Part shown: positions 19,714-28,575 of the stretch, one piece after another | Layout of the letters: the number at the start of each line of letters is the position of its first letter | How positions within the stretch are numbered: position 1 is the stretch's first letter | Assembly (NCBI RefSeq): GCF_943181415.1 | Contig: NZ_CALPBZ010000001.1 | Span: 558,001-622,000, forward strand | Length of the DNA stretch: 64,000 nt | Source: Microbacterium sp. Marseille-Q6648 | GTDB taxonomy: Bacteria > Actinomycetota > Actinomycetes > Actinomycetales > Microbacteriaceae | Direction of reading: 5' to 3' | Made by a program: the position numbers and the translations under genes | Notes under the pieces: model-generated | What the model was told of the DNA's origin: nothing | What the model saw: the letters and a program-made list of their open reading frames with translations, nothing else | Databases searched by the model: none

Positions 19714-20814
19714 ATGACTCACCAATCCGCTGCCGTCGGTTCCACTGAGGCGAAGCTCGAACGGCTGCATGCTCAGCTGGCGGATGCCGTGGCCACGCTG
19801 GTGACGAGCGATGACTGGGTGCGAGCTCTTGAGTTCGCCGCGCGATTCCGCTCTCGTTCGTTCAACAACACCCTGCTGATCTGGATGCAACACCTCGCTG
19901 CGTTCGAGCAGGGCAGGGTGGCTGAGCCCGCACCAACGTACGTGGCGGGGTTCCGGCAGTGGCAGGCGCTCGGCAGGTCGGTCGACCGCGGACAGACCGG
20001 CTACATGATCTTCGCGCCGATCCTCGGGCGGTTTGCGTCCCAAACCCCACAGGTCGCCGAGTCATGGCGTCGTCTTGCGCCTCGCGAGAACCCGAGAGGT
20101 AATGACGAAGTGCGCACGCGAATGATCGGCGTGCGGCCTGCATACGTGTGGGATGCGTCGCAGACGAGCGGTGTCCCGATTCCCCACGCGCCGACTCCGC
20201 AGTTGCTCGCGGGCGAGGCGCCACAAGGCCTTTGGGACGGCCTGGCGTCCTTGGTACGCGGACACGGGTACACACTTCGCATTGTTGGGAGCGATCGCGA
20301 TCTCGGCGGAGCCAACGGCATCACTGACTACATCACGCGGAGCGTTGCCGTTCGGGGCGACATAGACCCCGCGGCTCGGACGAAGACCTTGGCGCACGAG
20401 CTGGCGCACGTGATGCTGCACGGCCCCGACAACGCGGATGCCGAACTCCATCGCGGGATCGGGGAGGTCGAGGCGGAGTCCGTTGCCCTGATGATCGGAG
20501 CGGCCCACGGCCTCGACACATCGGGTTTCACCATCCCGTACGTGGCGACCTGGGCAGCATCCGTCGACGGAAAGACGCCGGTGGAAGTCGTGCAAACGGC
20601 TGGTGAGCGAGTCCGGACGGCAACGGTCACGATCCTCAAGGGATTGCCGACGGTGCAAATCGGCTCAGGCGATCCGCCCGGTCTGACGAGGGAAGCGGGT
20701 CACGGTGCACTTCGGTCAGGCCTTGCTGGTTCGCTGGAACGGTTCGATGATGTCCGATCTGCGAGGAGTCGGAACTCGTTCGTCCAATCCGTAGCCTCGG
20801 CCCGGGATCTGTGA
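19714..20814 (+). CDS. ArdC-like protein with zinc metallopeptidase motif
   Basis: 366 aa from ATG 19714 (AAGGAGG 10 bp upstream). Residues about 10-115 resemble the ArdC N-terminal ssDNA-binding domain (FRSRSFNNTLLIWMQ...YVAGFRQWQALGRSVDRGQTGYMIFAPI). An ImmA/IrrE-like peptidase domain follows with HELAH at 228-232 and a downstream EVEAESVALM Glu as probable third ligand. ArdC-type proteins protect incoming DNA during conjugation. It is the first gene of the transfer module and its TGA overlaps the next start (GTGA). Confidence 0.8.
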   Translation: MTHQSAAVGSTEAKLERLHAQLADAVATLVTSDDWVRALEFAARFRSRSFNNTLLIWMQHLAAFEQGRVAEPAPTYVAGFRQWQALGRSVDRGQTGYMIFAPILGRFASQTPQVAESWRRLAPRENPRGNDEVRTRMIGVRPAYVWDASQTSGVPIPHAPTPQLLAGEAPQGLWDGLASLVRGHGYTLRIVGSDRDLGGANGITDYITRSVAVRGDIDPAARTKTLAHELAHVMLHGPDNADAELHRGIGEVEAESVALMIGAAHGLDTSGFTIPYVATWAASVDGKTPVEVVQTAGERVRTATVTILKGLPTVQIGSGDPPGLTREAGHGALRSGLAGSLERFDDVRSARSRNSFVQSVASARDL

Positions 20815-21701
20815 TGGACACCGTCGAGCTGTTCGCCGGAATGATTGGTCTCTCGCCGCGGGAAGGCGCCGCTCGATTTGCTGCGGCAGGAGTCCCGATC
20901 TTCCCCTGCCGGCCAGCGGAGAAGCGGCCGCTCACAGAGCACGGGTTCCACGACGCGACATCCGACGACCGCCAGATCGGCCGATGGTGGTCTCGATGGC
21001 CCGAAGCGAACATCGGAATGCCGACCGGGCGAGCTTCCGCCGTCGAGGTCGTAGACATCGATGTGCACGGGCGAGTGCGCGGTTTCGCTGCCTTCGAACT
21101 CGCTCGCCGGGAAGGTCTCGTGGATCGCTGGCAGGCGCTGGTGAAGACGGCATCCGGTGGGATGCACGCCTACTACCCCGCAGACCCTGATCGCGTTCAG
21201 GCATCGTGGCAGGCCGCCCGCGCCGGCATCGACTTCCGGGGTGAGGGCGGCTACGTGATCGTACCGCCGTCGCAAGTGCTGTTCGAAGGCAACAGATCGG
21301 CGTATGAGCTGATCGGCGCCGGACGCGGGGACGCCGTGTCTATCGACGGATCGGCGCTTCGACAGTTCCTTGACCCGAGGCCGGCCGCTGCTGCGATGCC
21401 CGCGCAGGCCCGCCGCGATGTCGACTCGGAGCGTCTCGCGGCGTGGCTGGCCGCACGTGCTGAGGGCGAGCGGAACCGCGCCCTTTACTGGGCCGCATGC
21501 CGGCTCGCCGAGAACGGCGTCACTGATCAGAGCGCGCGCAATGTGCTCGGACCGGCGGCGGAGCACGCGGGGCTGCATCAGGCCGAGATCCTGACGACCA
21601 TTCGATCTGCGTACCGAACGGTGGTGGGGCCGACGCCACCCTTTCGCATCAGTAGTGGCAGCCCAGCATCCCGCTCGCTCAGCAGGCAGGTGATCTCGTG
21701 A
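20811..21701 (+). CDS. Bifunctional primase/polymerase-type protein (Prim-Pol)
   Basis: 296 aa from GTG 20811 (ATG 20814 is an alternative). Prim-Pol motifs: VPIFPCRPAEKRPL near the N-terminus, catalytic VVDIDVHG (Asp 82, Asp 84), SGGMHAYY (His 119) and GIDFRGEGGYVIVPPS (Asp 141). The last third is a small helical region. It probably primes replication of the excised or incoming element. It overlaps the neighbours on both sides by 4 bp. Confidence 0.85.
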   Translation: MMDTVELFAGMIGLSPREGAARFAAAGVPIFPCRPAEKRPLTEHGFHDATSDDRQIGRWWSRWPEANIGMPTGRASAVEVVDIDVHGRVRGFAAFELARREGLVDRWQALVKTASGGMHAYYPADPDRVQASWQAARAGIDFRGEGGYVIVPPSQVLFEGNRSAYELIGAGRGDAVSIDGSALRQFLDPRPAAAAMPAQARRDVDSERLAAWLAARAEGERNRALYWAACRLAENGVTDQSARNVLGPAAEHAGLHQAEILTTIRSAYRTVVGPTPPFRISSGSPASRSLSRQVIS

Positions 21702-22354
21702 TCCTCGGCGCTACGGACCCGCGGTCAGGACGGATTGCCGTGTGGACCGCGGTTGTCGGCACAGTATTCATCGCTGTCGGTGCGTTCTGGTTGTCCTTCA
21801 CTTCACTCACGGACCTCGCTCGCAGTTCCGGTATCGCGCCGACGCAGGCGTGGGCGTGGCCACTCATCGTGGACGGGATCATCGTCGTCGGAACCGTTGC
21901 CGTCGTAGCGCTCGCCGGAGAGCGGGGCGCATGGTATCCGTGGATGCTGCTCATGATCGGTGCGGCCGTATCGGTCGCCGCCAACTCGATCCACGCCCTT
22001 GTCGCGGCCGACGCCGACGTTCTTCCCGTTCTGGCGGCGTCTGTGGCCGCAGTGCCTCCGTTGGTGCTTCTCGCGATCACACACCTGACGGTCGTTCTCA
22101 CCCAGCGATTCCGGTTTCAGGTCTCCTCCACAACCGAGTCGTCACCGGACCTATCCACAGAAGTCGTTCGACTTCGCCCGCTGCCCAATATTCCGGAGAA
22201 GGGTGCCCGCAGAGACGTTGCGGCGCTGATGCGTCAGCGCGGGATGTCGAACAAGGAGATCGCGAGCGCCACGGGAGTTCATCCGTCGACAGTCGGCCGA
22301 TGGTTCGCGGGGGCGATCGGCACACCTGAGGTACAGAAGGGAGCTACGTCATGA
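21698..22354 (+). CDS. DUF2637 membrane protein with C-terminal helix-turn-helix
   Basis: 218 aa. About four TM helices in residues 14-130 (VVGTVFIAVGAFWLSF, AWPLIVDGIIVVGTVAVVAL, WMLLMIGAAVSVAANS, VPPLVLLAITHLTVVL) follow the DUF2637 pattern of SpdB-type transfer proteins from actinobacterial mobile elements. Residues about 165-205 form an HTH (DVAALMRQRGMSNKEIASATGVHPSTVGRWF). A membrane-tethered DNA binder is likely. GTG start, overlapping the previous stop. Confidence 0.8.
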   Translation: MILGATDPRSGRIAVWTAVVGTVFIAVGAFWLSFTSLTDLARSSGIAPTQAWAWPLIVDGIIVVGTVAVVALAGERGAWYPWMLLMIGAAVSVAANSIHALVAADADVLPVLAASVAAVPPLVLLAITHLTVVLTQRFRFQVSSTTESSPDLSTEVVRLRPLPNIPEKGARRDVAALMRQRGMSNKEIASATGVHPSTVGRWFAGAIGTPEVQKGATS

Positions 22355-22767
22355 ACGAGTACGAGCGAGTCGATCAGTCTCGTCTGCCACTACGCCCTGG
22401 CACGTCGGAGCGGGAACGGGAACTCTCTGGCAAGCCGTCCCCCGAGGAGGTTTCCGAACTGGCGCGGCACGGCGATCCTTCACTCGCGAGGCAGCCACTA
22501 TCCCCCTCCGGCGCTGAGCCGGTTCGAAGTGAGGTCGTCTGGATGCGACCTACGGAACTCGTTCCCGCCGTCACGGGGCGCGTCGCGGGGCAGGGAATCG
22601 ACCTCGAGTCCTCGCTCGCGCGGCGAGCGCGCACCATCCCGACGCAGGGAGTCGCAGCAACTCGCCGAGCAATCCGTGAACGGGCGCTTCGCCTCCCGCC
22701 GGTCGGGGCGTTTGGGAACGGTCGCGCTCTTCACGGATCGGTCCGCCGATCTGGAATCGGTCGGTAG
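22351..22767 (+). CDS. Hypothetical mobile-element protein
   Basis: 138 aa, starts in the previous stop codon (ATGA). Hydrophilic; the central VVWMRPTELVPAVTGRVAGQGIDLESSLARRAR and RAIRERALRLPPVGAFG look like a conserved core. I do not recognise a family. Position within the run of overlapping genes is the main support. Confidence 0.6.
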   Translation: MNEYERVDQSRLPLRPGTSERERELSGKPSPEEVSELARHGDPSLARQPLSPSGAEPVRSEVVWMRPTELVPAVTGRVAGQGIDLESSLARRARTIPTQGVAATRRAIRERALRLPPVGAFGNGRALHGSVRRSGIGR

Positions 22768-22778
22768 CGAGGTTTGCC

Positions 22779-23678
22779 ATGTCGAACCAGGGTTTCCCGT
22801 CAGCTGGCGCAGCGTCGGCGCGCTCGACGCGGACGAACGACTCGTCGGAGTCAGCGAGCAAGCCCGCTGCGTTCGAGAGCTCGGAGGGTCTGCGTGAGCT
22901 GCTCGAACGTCTGGCCGCGCAAGATCACGGTGCCTGGCGCCGCGACGCCGAGGCGGCAGCCCTCATGGGGCACGTGGTTCGGCGATACGCCAAGCTCGCT
23001 CGCAAGCACGGGCTTGATCCATGGGATGCTGCCGCAGCGGCGTTCGATGCGATGCGCTCTGCGTCCGTGCGCAATGCCGACGATCCGTGGGCGGTAGTCA
23101 CGCGGGCGGTGCAGGTGACGCTGATCGCTGAGGAACGCGCGAACGGACTGCTGTGCTCCGTCTACCAGGCGCGCCGGCCGGAGTTCTCGTCGTTCCATGA
23201 CCCCGAGCGATTCAGCGACCGGGAGAACCCCCTGAGCGACTATCACCCGGCACTTCGTGTGCAGTCGATCGGGGACGTGCCCGATGATGGCCACACATCT
23301 GACGGCGCCGGGATAGGTGATGCAGTCGAGAATGCGATCGCCTTCATGACCCTGCTCGGCTGGCCGCGCACGCCGGCGCGCACGGCGATGGAGTACATCT
23401 GCGCACGGCTCAGCGAGGTCCCTTCGCGTGCGACGGCCTGGGAATCGCTCCGGCGCGACGTTCACGGAAGAACCCTCCTCGATCTGTCGTCCGCGTCGTG
23501 GAATGGATTGCTCCGCGCCGTCCTCGGTAACCCGGAACCGGAGGTCGCACGGACGACAGCTGGCCGCGGCATCCTGCTTCGCCTGCTGATCGGCGAACCG
23601 CTGCGTTCTCTCCTGACGGATGATGACCTCGTCCTCGCGGTCAGTCTCGCCGCACCCGCCGAGCGGTCGAGGCGGTGA
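22779..23678 (+). CDS. Hypothetical mobile-element protein
   Basis: 299 aa, ATG 22779. Ser-rich first 40 residues, then mostly helical (RELLERLAAQDHGAWRRDAEAAALMGHVVRRYAKLARKHGLDPWDAAAAAFDAM), with WAVVTRAVQVTLIAEERANGLL and ENAIAFMTLLGWPRTPARTAMEYICARL. It lies directly before parB with a GTGA overlap, which hints at a role in plasmid-like maintenance. No family recognised. Confidence 0.65.
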   Translation: MSNQGFPSAGAASARSTRTNDSSESASKPAAFESSEGLRELLERLAAQDHGAWRRDAEAAALMGHVVRRYAKLARKHGLDPWDAAAAAFDAMRSASVRNADDPWAVVTRAVQVTLIAEERANGLLCSVYQARRPEFSSFHDPERFSDRENPLSDYHPALRVQSIGDVPDDGHTSDGAGIGDAVENAIAFMTLLGWPRTPARTAMEYICARLSEVPSRATAWESLRRDVHGRTLLDLSSASWNGLLRAVLGNPEPEVARTTAGRGILLRLLIGEPLRSLLTDDDLVLAVSLAAPAERSRR

Positions 23679-24685
23679 CCGTGGGAACCAACACCGGCCA
23701 CATCGAGCTCGAACGATCGATCGAATCGATCGTCGTCGGGAAGCGACACCGCACCGAATACGGGGACATCGACGAGCTCGCCGACTCGATCACCCGCGAC
23801 GGCCTGCTGCAGCCGGTCACCGTGACCCCGGAAGGCGTCTTGGTGTGTGGCGCTCGTCGGCTCGAAGCGTTGAAGCGGCTGGGCGAGAAGACGATCAAGG
23901 TGTGGGTGCGGTCTGGCATCTCGGATCGGCTCGCCGAGCTGTTGGCAGAGCAGGCCGAGAACCTCCTGCACAAGCCGCTCACACCGACAGAGGCGGCAGC
24001 CCTGTACACCGAACTGAAGGATCACATCGCCGACGACGCGACTCGCCGTCAGGCCGCGACCCGCTTCGGCCGTCCCGATGCTCGGCATGGAAGTGACGGT
24101 GGTGCCACCGTGGCACCACCGCAGTTCAGGTCAGGCAAGAGTCGCACGCAGGCAGCCCAAATGGTCACCGGCAAGGCGTCGTACACCACGCTGGAGCGCA
24201 TCGCCGAACTGCAGCGCGTTGTCGCTGACCCTGGCGCTGACCCTGCGCTGAAGGAGAAGGCGAGCGAAGAGCTGCGGCTCATCGACGAGGGAGGAAGTGT
24301 CGCCGCGTCGCACGCGCGAATCCGGCAACTCCTTGAGCCGGAACCGCCACAACAATTCGAGGACTTCGAAGCGCCCGAAGACTTCGAGCCGCCTGACGAA
24401 CTCGAGCAATTGGCGAGCGCGGCGCTTGCGAGAGTCAAGCAAGCCAAGCGGAATCGGCGCACGACCCGGTCCCGCGCCGTCGCGACGCATGTCTTTCCCG
24501 TCCGGGCGTTCGTGCGTGTGTGGGAGGACCTCGACCTCTGGTGGACGCACTTCGATGTCGCAGCTGTGGCCTCCGAACTGACTGACGAGCAACTCGAGCA
24601 GTTCGAGTCGACTCTCGCGTCCACCGTGGAGTTCTTCTCGACGCTCCGCAGCGCGAGGGTGCAACTGAGGCGGGAGATCGCGTAA
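23675..24685 (+). CDS. ParB/Srx N-terminal domain protein
   Basis: 336 aa from GTG 23675. ParB/Srx domain in residues about 10-100: RSIESIVVGKRHRTEYGDIDELADSITRDGLLQPVTVT, VLVCGARRLEALKRLG and EQAENLLHKPLTPTEAAAL. HTH-like segment about 120-180. The C-terminal half is acidic then helical. ParB family proteins bind parS or act as regulators; no ParA is in the window, so a partition role is uncertain. Confidence 0.85.
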   Translation: MTVGTNTGHIELERSIESIVVGKRHRTEYGDIDELADSITRDGLLQPVTVTPEGVLVCGARRLEALKRLGEKTIKVWVRSGISDRLAELLAEQAENLLHKPLTPTEAAALYTELKDHIADDATRRQAATRFGRPDARHGSDGGATVAPPQFRSGKSRTQAAQMVTGKASYTTLERIAELQRVVADPGADPALKEKASEELRLIDEGGSVAASHARIRQLLEPEPPQQFEDFEAPEDFEPPDELEQLASAALARVKQAKRNRRTTRSRAVATHVFPVRAFVRVWEDLDLWWTHFDVAAVASELTDEQLEQFESTLASTVEFFSTLRSARVQLRREIA

Positions 24686-25365
24686 TGGTCGCCACGCTGC
24701 GGCCCCGGCGCCGCCTCGTACTTTTCCTCTCAATCGGATTCGGTGTGTTGGCCGCGCTCGTCGGCGTAGGGCTGTACGGCTTGGCCCTAGCGCCGACGCC
24801 AAGCACGCCGACGATTGCTGTCGATCCGGCAGCGCCGGCTACCCCACCCGGTGAGCCCGAACCGAGCGCCTCGAGCGCAGAGCTTCCGCCGATCCGCTCG
24901 ACATCGGATGCCGAGTCCTTCGCGCGCGACGCTGCCTCCGCGCTCATCAATTGGGACACCGCCACCGACTTCGATCCGGTCGACTACGCACAGGTGATCG
25001 TCGATGCAGGCGATCCCTCTGGAGCTGAGACCGCCGGCCTTGCCTCCGATGTACGCATCTACCTGCCGACGCCGGAAGCCTGGATGACGCTGCGCAGCTA
25101 CGGCACGCGCCAGTGGCTCACCATCGATGAAGCGTTCGTGCCGGCATCCTGGAACGACGCGATCGATCAAGCGACGCCTGGCCAAATCCTCCCCGGAACC
25201 ATCGCGTACACGATCACGGGAACACGCCACCGCGCGGGCATCGTAGGGACCCAGGCGCAGGAGACCTCTCGACCAATCGCATTCACCCTCTTCATCGCCT
25301 GCGAGCCGAGTTTCGACGAATGCCGCCTGCTCCGGCTGTCCGAGGTCGACAACCCGCTCCGCTGA
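24685..25365 (+). CDS. Single-pass membrane protein, VirB8/TcpC-like candidate
   Basis: 226 aa. N-terminal arginines then one TM helix (LVLFLSIGFGVLAALVGVGLYGLAL), a Pro/Ala-rich linker (about 40-70) and an extracytoplasmic mixed alpha/beta domain. This is the topology of VirB8/TcpC proteins, and it stands at the head of the membrane-complex genes. The match to VirB8 rests on topology and position only. ATG overlaps the parB stop by 1 bp (TAATG). Confidence 0.6.
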   Translation: MVATLRPRRRLVLFLSIGFGVLAALVGVGLYGLALAPTPSTPTIAVDPAAPATPPGEPEPSASSAELPPIRSTSDAESFARDAASALINWDTATDFDPVDYAQVIVDAGDPSGAETAGLASDVRIYLPTPEAWMTLRSYGTRQWLTIDEAFVPASWNDAIDQATPGQILPGTIAYTITGTRHRAGIVGTQAQETSRPIAFTLFIACEPSFDECRLLRLSEVDNPLR

Positions 25366-25377
25366 CGGGCGCCGAAC

Positions 25378-26547
25378 ATGAAGAAGCTCGTGATCGTCCT
25401 CGCGGTCGTTCTGTTCACGCTGCCGCTCGCCGGCTTGATCGCGCTCCCCCTCGTCCTCTCCCCCGCCGCGCTCGCTGCCTGCCAGGCATCCGGCCAGCTC
25501 GTGGTCACCGAGGTCCCGGAGAACTTGACTGCAACACGGAGCGACGGGGTGCCGGTAACCCTCGGGCACACACAACTCACTCGTGCCGCGACGATCATCA
25601 CGGTAGGCAGCGGTATTGAAGGTGTCGGGCGCCAGGGGGTGGTGATCGGGCTGATGGCTGCGCTCACCGAGTCGACCCTGCGGATGCTGGCGAACCCCGC
25701 CCATCCCGCGTCGCTCAGCATGCCCAACGACGGCGTCGGAAGCGACCACGACTCACTCGGCCTGTTTCAGATGCGCCCGACCTCTGGTTGGGGCACCGTC
25801 GACGAGCTCATGGATCCGGACTACCAGGTGCGCGCATTCTTCGGCGGAGCAGACGGACCCAACTTCCCCTCCCCTGCGGGGCTCCTCGACATCCCGGGTT
25901 GGCAGTCAGCTGATCCCGGCTCGGCTGCGCAAGCTGTCGAGCGCTCAGCTTTCCCCGACCGCTACCAGCGGTATCAGCCCGTCGCGGAAGCCATCCTCGT
26001 CGCGCTGACCCGGCCGCCCTCATCGTCGCCCGGAGGGGGCACATCTCTCGATTCCGTCCCTGAGACGACCCGCATCGTCTTTCCCCTCCCGAGCGACACG
26101 TGGGTGCGGGCAAGCGGCTACGGCGGGCGCACTGACCCAATGACCGGTCGACCCGCATTCCATGCAGGAACCGACTTCTCTGCGGCAGACGGCACGCCTA
26201 TCTTCGCGATCGCAGACGGGATCGTCAGCTGGGCTGGGCCGTATGGGGGCTACGGACAGCTGATCGTCATCGAGCACACGGTCAGGGGAGAGCGGGTGGC
26301 GTCGGCGTACGCGCACATGTGGCCAACGGGTGTCCACGTGACGGTCGGCGAGCGCGTCACCGCCGGCGCACACATCGGTGACGTCGGGTCATCCGGCAAG
26401 TCCACGGGATCGCACCTGCACTTCGAGATCCGTCCCGGCGGTGCGTTCGAACCGGCTACAGACGCAGACCCGTGGCTCGCCGAGCACGGGGCGGAAGGAT
26501 TGGACGCCGCTACCGCTGGCAGGACAGCGTGCGCGTCGGGCGCATGA
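25378..26547 (+). CDS. Bifunctional cell-wall hydrolase: lysozyme-like domain plus M23 peptidase
   Basis: 389 aa. Signal anchor at 1-30 (KKLVIVLAVVLFTLPLAGLIALPLVLSP). A lysozyme-like region about 60-200 (GRQGVVIGLMAALTESTL...HDSLGLFQMRPTSGWG) and an M23/LytM domain about 255-370 (HAGTDFSAADGTPI, VGSSGKSTGSHLHFEI; the HxxxD and HLH zinc ligands are present). It should open peptidoglycan for assembly of the secretion channel, as VirB1-type enzymes do. Confidence 0.85.
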   Translation: MKKLVIVLAVVLFTLPLAGLIALPLVLSPAALAACQASGQLVVTEVPENLTATRSDGVPVTLGHTQLTRAATIITVGSGIEGVGRQGVVIGLMAALTESTLRMLANPAHPASLSMPNDGVGSDHDSLGLFQMRPTSGWGTVDELMDPDYQVRAFFGGADGPNFPSPAGLLDIPGWQSADPGSAAQAVERSAFPDRYQRYQPVAEAILVALTRPPSSSPGGGTSLDSVPETTRIVFPLPSDTWVRASGYGGRTDPMTGRPAFHAGTDFSAADGTPIFAIADGIVSWAGPYGGYGQLIVIEHTVRGERVASAYAHMWPTGVHVTVGERVTAGAHIGDVGSSGKSTGSHLHFEIRPGGAFEPATDADPWLAEHGAEGLDAATAGRTACASGA

Positions 26548-26557
26548 GGTGAGCGAA

Positions 26558-26824
26558 ATGGACATCTTCCCGGACTTCGGAGCGGTTGGAGGAGCGGGTG
26601 ACCTCCGCGCGATCGTCGGCGCGCTCCTCATGTACGTCCTGATCTTCGGGGTACTCGCGATCCTCATCTGCGCCGCCACATGGGCGATCGCGTCTACGAG
26701 CGGGAACTACCAGTCGGCCATGCGAGCCCGTACCGGCCTCCTTGTTGCCGTCGGCGCAGCGGCACTTGCCGGCGCGGCGGTCGCCTGGATGAACTTCCTC
26801 ATTGGGGTCGGGCAACAGCTCTAG
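26558..26824 (+). CDS. DUF6112 small membrane protein, paralogue 1
   Basis: 88 aa from ATG 26558. Two TM helices (LRAIVGALLMYVLIFGVLAILICAATWAIA and LLVAVGAAALAGAAVAWMNFLIGVG) joined by a short loop. The size and two-helix topology resemble VirB2/TrbC pilins, and the gene sits before the VirB6-like gene. DUF6112 assignment is from memory of such element genes. Confidence 0.72.
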   Translation: MDIFPDFGAVGGAGDLRAIVGALLMYVLIFGVLAILICAATWAIASTSGNYQSAMRARTGLLVAVGAAALAGAAVAWMNFLIGVGQQL

Positions 26825-26922
26825 CCAGAGTGCGTGCACGGACTGGGCGAGTCGACGGATCTCGGGGACGCCGCACGCACCTTGTACGCAGGTTCGTTTC
26901 TGCGCAGACAAGGAGCACGACC

Positions 26923-27192
26923 GTGATTGACATTGTTCCCAACGGGTCGGGACTTCCCGGCATCGAGCAACTCCGCGTCATCGTCGGCGCAGTGATGACA
27001 GTCGGGCTCATTCTCGCCGTTCTCGCCCTCATCATTGCCGCTGTCGCGTGGGGGTATGGAGCCAACTCATCGAACCCCCATCTCGCCTCACGGGGCAAGC
27101 TCGGCGTCCTAGTAGCGTGCGGCGCGGCACTCATCTGCGGGGCGTCGGTCACGCTCGTGAACTTCTTCTGGGGTGTCGGCCAGTCCGTCTGA
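26923..27192 (+). CDS. DUF6112 small membrane protein, paralogue 2
   Basis: 89 aa from GTG 26923 (AAGGAG 7 bp upstream). Same build as the preceding gene: IEQLRVIVGAVMTVGLILAVLALIIAAVAWGYG, loop, LGVLVACGAALICGASVTLVNFFWGVGQSV. The shared ending (NF..GVGQ) shows the two are paralogues. They may form a two-component membrane or pilus element. Confidence 0.74.
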   Translation: MIDIVPNGSGLPGIEQLRVIVGAVMTVGLILAVLALIIAAVAWGYGANSSNPHLASRGKLGVLVACGAALICGASVTLVNFFWGVGQSV

Positions 27193-27225
27193 GCAAGACG
27201 CGGCCGATTGAGAGGAACGACGCGA

Positions 27226-28575
27226 GTGGGCGGGGTCTGCGATATCCCGGCGATCGCCGAGGTATGCCAGACCGTCGGGTCGGGTGTCACTTCGCTCGTT
27301 GCCGCGCCCTTCGATTGGCTCGCCCATACGCTCGCCGCAGCCGCCGCGTGGTTCTTCGAAGCCGTCTGGGCGGTGTTCGACACGACCACCCTCGTCGACG
27401 TCACCGGTGACCAGTACACCCAGGTGTACAACCTGCTCTTCGGCGTCGCGCTGTTCGTCATGCTCGTGTTCTTCTGCCTGCAACTGATCACCGGATTGGC
27501 GCATCGCGATCCAACCGCGCTCTCCCGGGCTGCTGTGGGGCTCGGCAAGTCCGTGCTCGGATCGTTCGTCGCGATCGCCCTGACGGGGACGCTGCTGGAG
27601 GTCACGGATCAGTTGGCCATCGGGATCGTCCGGGCAACCGGAAACACGATGGAGGGAATGGGCGACAGAATCGCCCTGATGGCCGCCGGGCTGGTCGCGA
27701 TCAACATCGCGAGCCCCGGCGTCGGCGCGATCATGACGATCTTCCTCGCAGGGCTCGCGATCGCAGCCACCGCGATTGTGTGGTTCTCGCTCCTCATCCG
27801 CAAAGCCCTGCTCCTCGTGGCGATCGTGTTCGCGCCCATCGCACTGGCCGGATTCTCCTGGGATGCTACCCGCGGCTGGTTCGGCAAGTGGGTGGCGTTC
27901 GTTGTGGCCCTCGTGTTCTCCAAGCTCGTGCTTGTCGTCCTCTTCCTCGTCGCGATCAACCAGACCGCGGCGCCGATCGACCTTGATCTCGCCTCCATCA
28001 GCGATCCTGTGGCCGGAGTTGTACTGATGCTCGTCGCAGCCTTCGCGCCATACATGACCTACAAGTTCATCTCGTTCGTCGGCGTCGATATGTACCACGC
28101 GATGTCGACCGAACAGGAGGCTAAGGGAGCGCTTAATCGGCCCGTCCCGGTGCCGGTTAGCCCCGCGAGTGCGAAGTCGGCGAAGTCGATCCTCGACGGA
28201 GGTGGCACCTCGAGCGAGTCGGCGCGCCCGGTGGCGACGAGCGCCGCTGCCAACACCGCTGGATCTGGTGCCAGCGCGGGTGCGTCTGGTGCAGCAGCGT
28301 CCGGCGCAGGAACTTCAGGCGCTGCGGCGGCCGCCGGCCCGGCCGCCGCAGTCATCGTCGGCGGTCAGGTGGTCGGCAAGGCAGCCTCCGCCGGACCCAA
28401 GCTCGGCAACGCCACCGGATCAGCAGCCATGGGACATACCGAGGGCGCCACTCCGACAGACATACCACCGTCACCGACGACCTCCCCGGCGGCCGGGCAA
28501 CCGATCCCACAGCCGCGCACACCGACTCCGCACCCGCGGCCGATCCCCACTCCGCCCGAAAGGACGACAGCATGA
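27226..28575 (+). CDS. TrbL/VirB6-like conjugal transfer membrane protein
   Basis: 449 aa from GTG 27226 (gagaggaac upstream; a TTG at 27208 is less likely). At least six TM helices between about 30 and 290, including LLFGVALFVMLVFFCLQLI and WFSLLIRKALLLVAIVFAPIALAGF, the conserved VirB6/TrbL segment. The C-terminal 150 residues are low-complexity Ala/Gly/Ser then Pro-rich (PIPQPRTPTPHPRPIPTPP). It is an inner-membrane channel part. Its stop overlaps the next start. Confidence 0.83.
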   Translation: MGGVCDIPAIAEVCQTVGSGVTSLVAAPFDWLAHTLAAAAAWFFEAVWAVFDTTTLVDVTGDQYTQVYNLLFGVALFVMLVFFCLQLITGLAHRDPTALSRAAVGLGKSVLGSFVAIALTGTLLEVTDQLAIGIVRATGNTMEGMGDRIALMAAGLVAINIASPGVGAIMTIFLAGLAIAATAIVWFSLLIRKALLLVAIVFAPIALAGFSWDATRGWFGKWVAFVVALVFSKLVLVVLFLVAINQTAAPIDLDLASISDPVAGVVLMLVAAFAPYMTYKFISFVGVDMYHAMSTEQEAKGALNRPVPVPVSPASAKSAKSILDGGGTSSESARPVATSAAANTAGSGASAGASGAAASGAGTSGAAAAAGPAAAVIVGGQVVGKAASAGPKLGNATGSAAMGHTEGATPTDIPPSPTTSPAAGQPIPQPRTPTPHPRPIPTPPERTTA

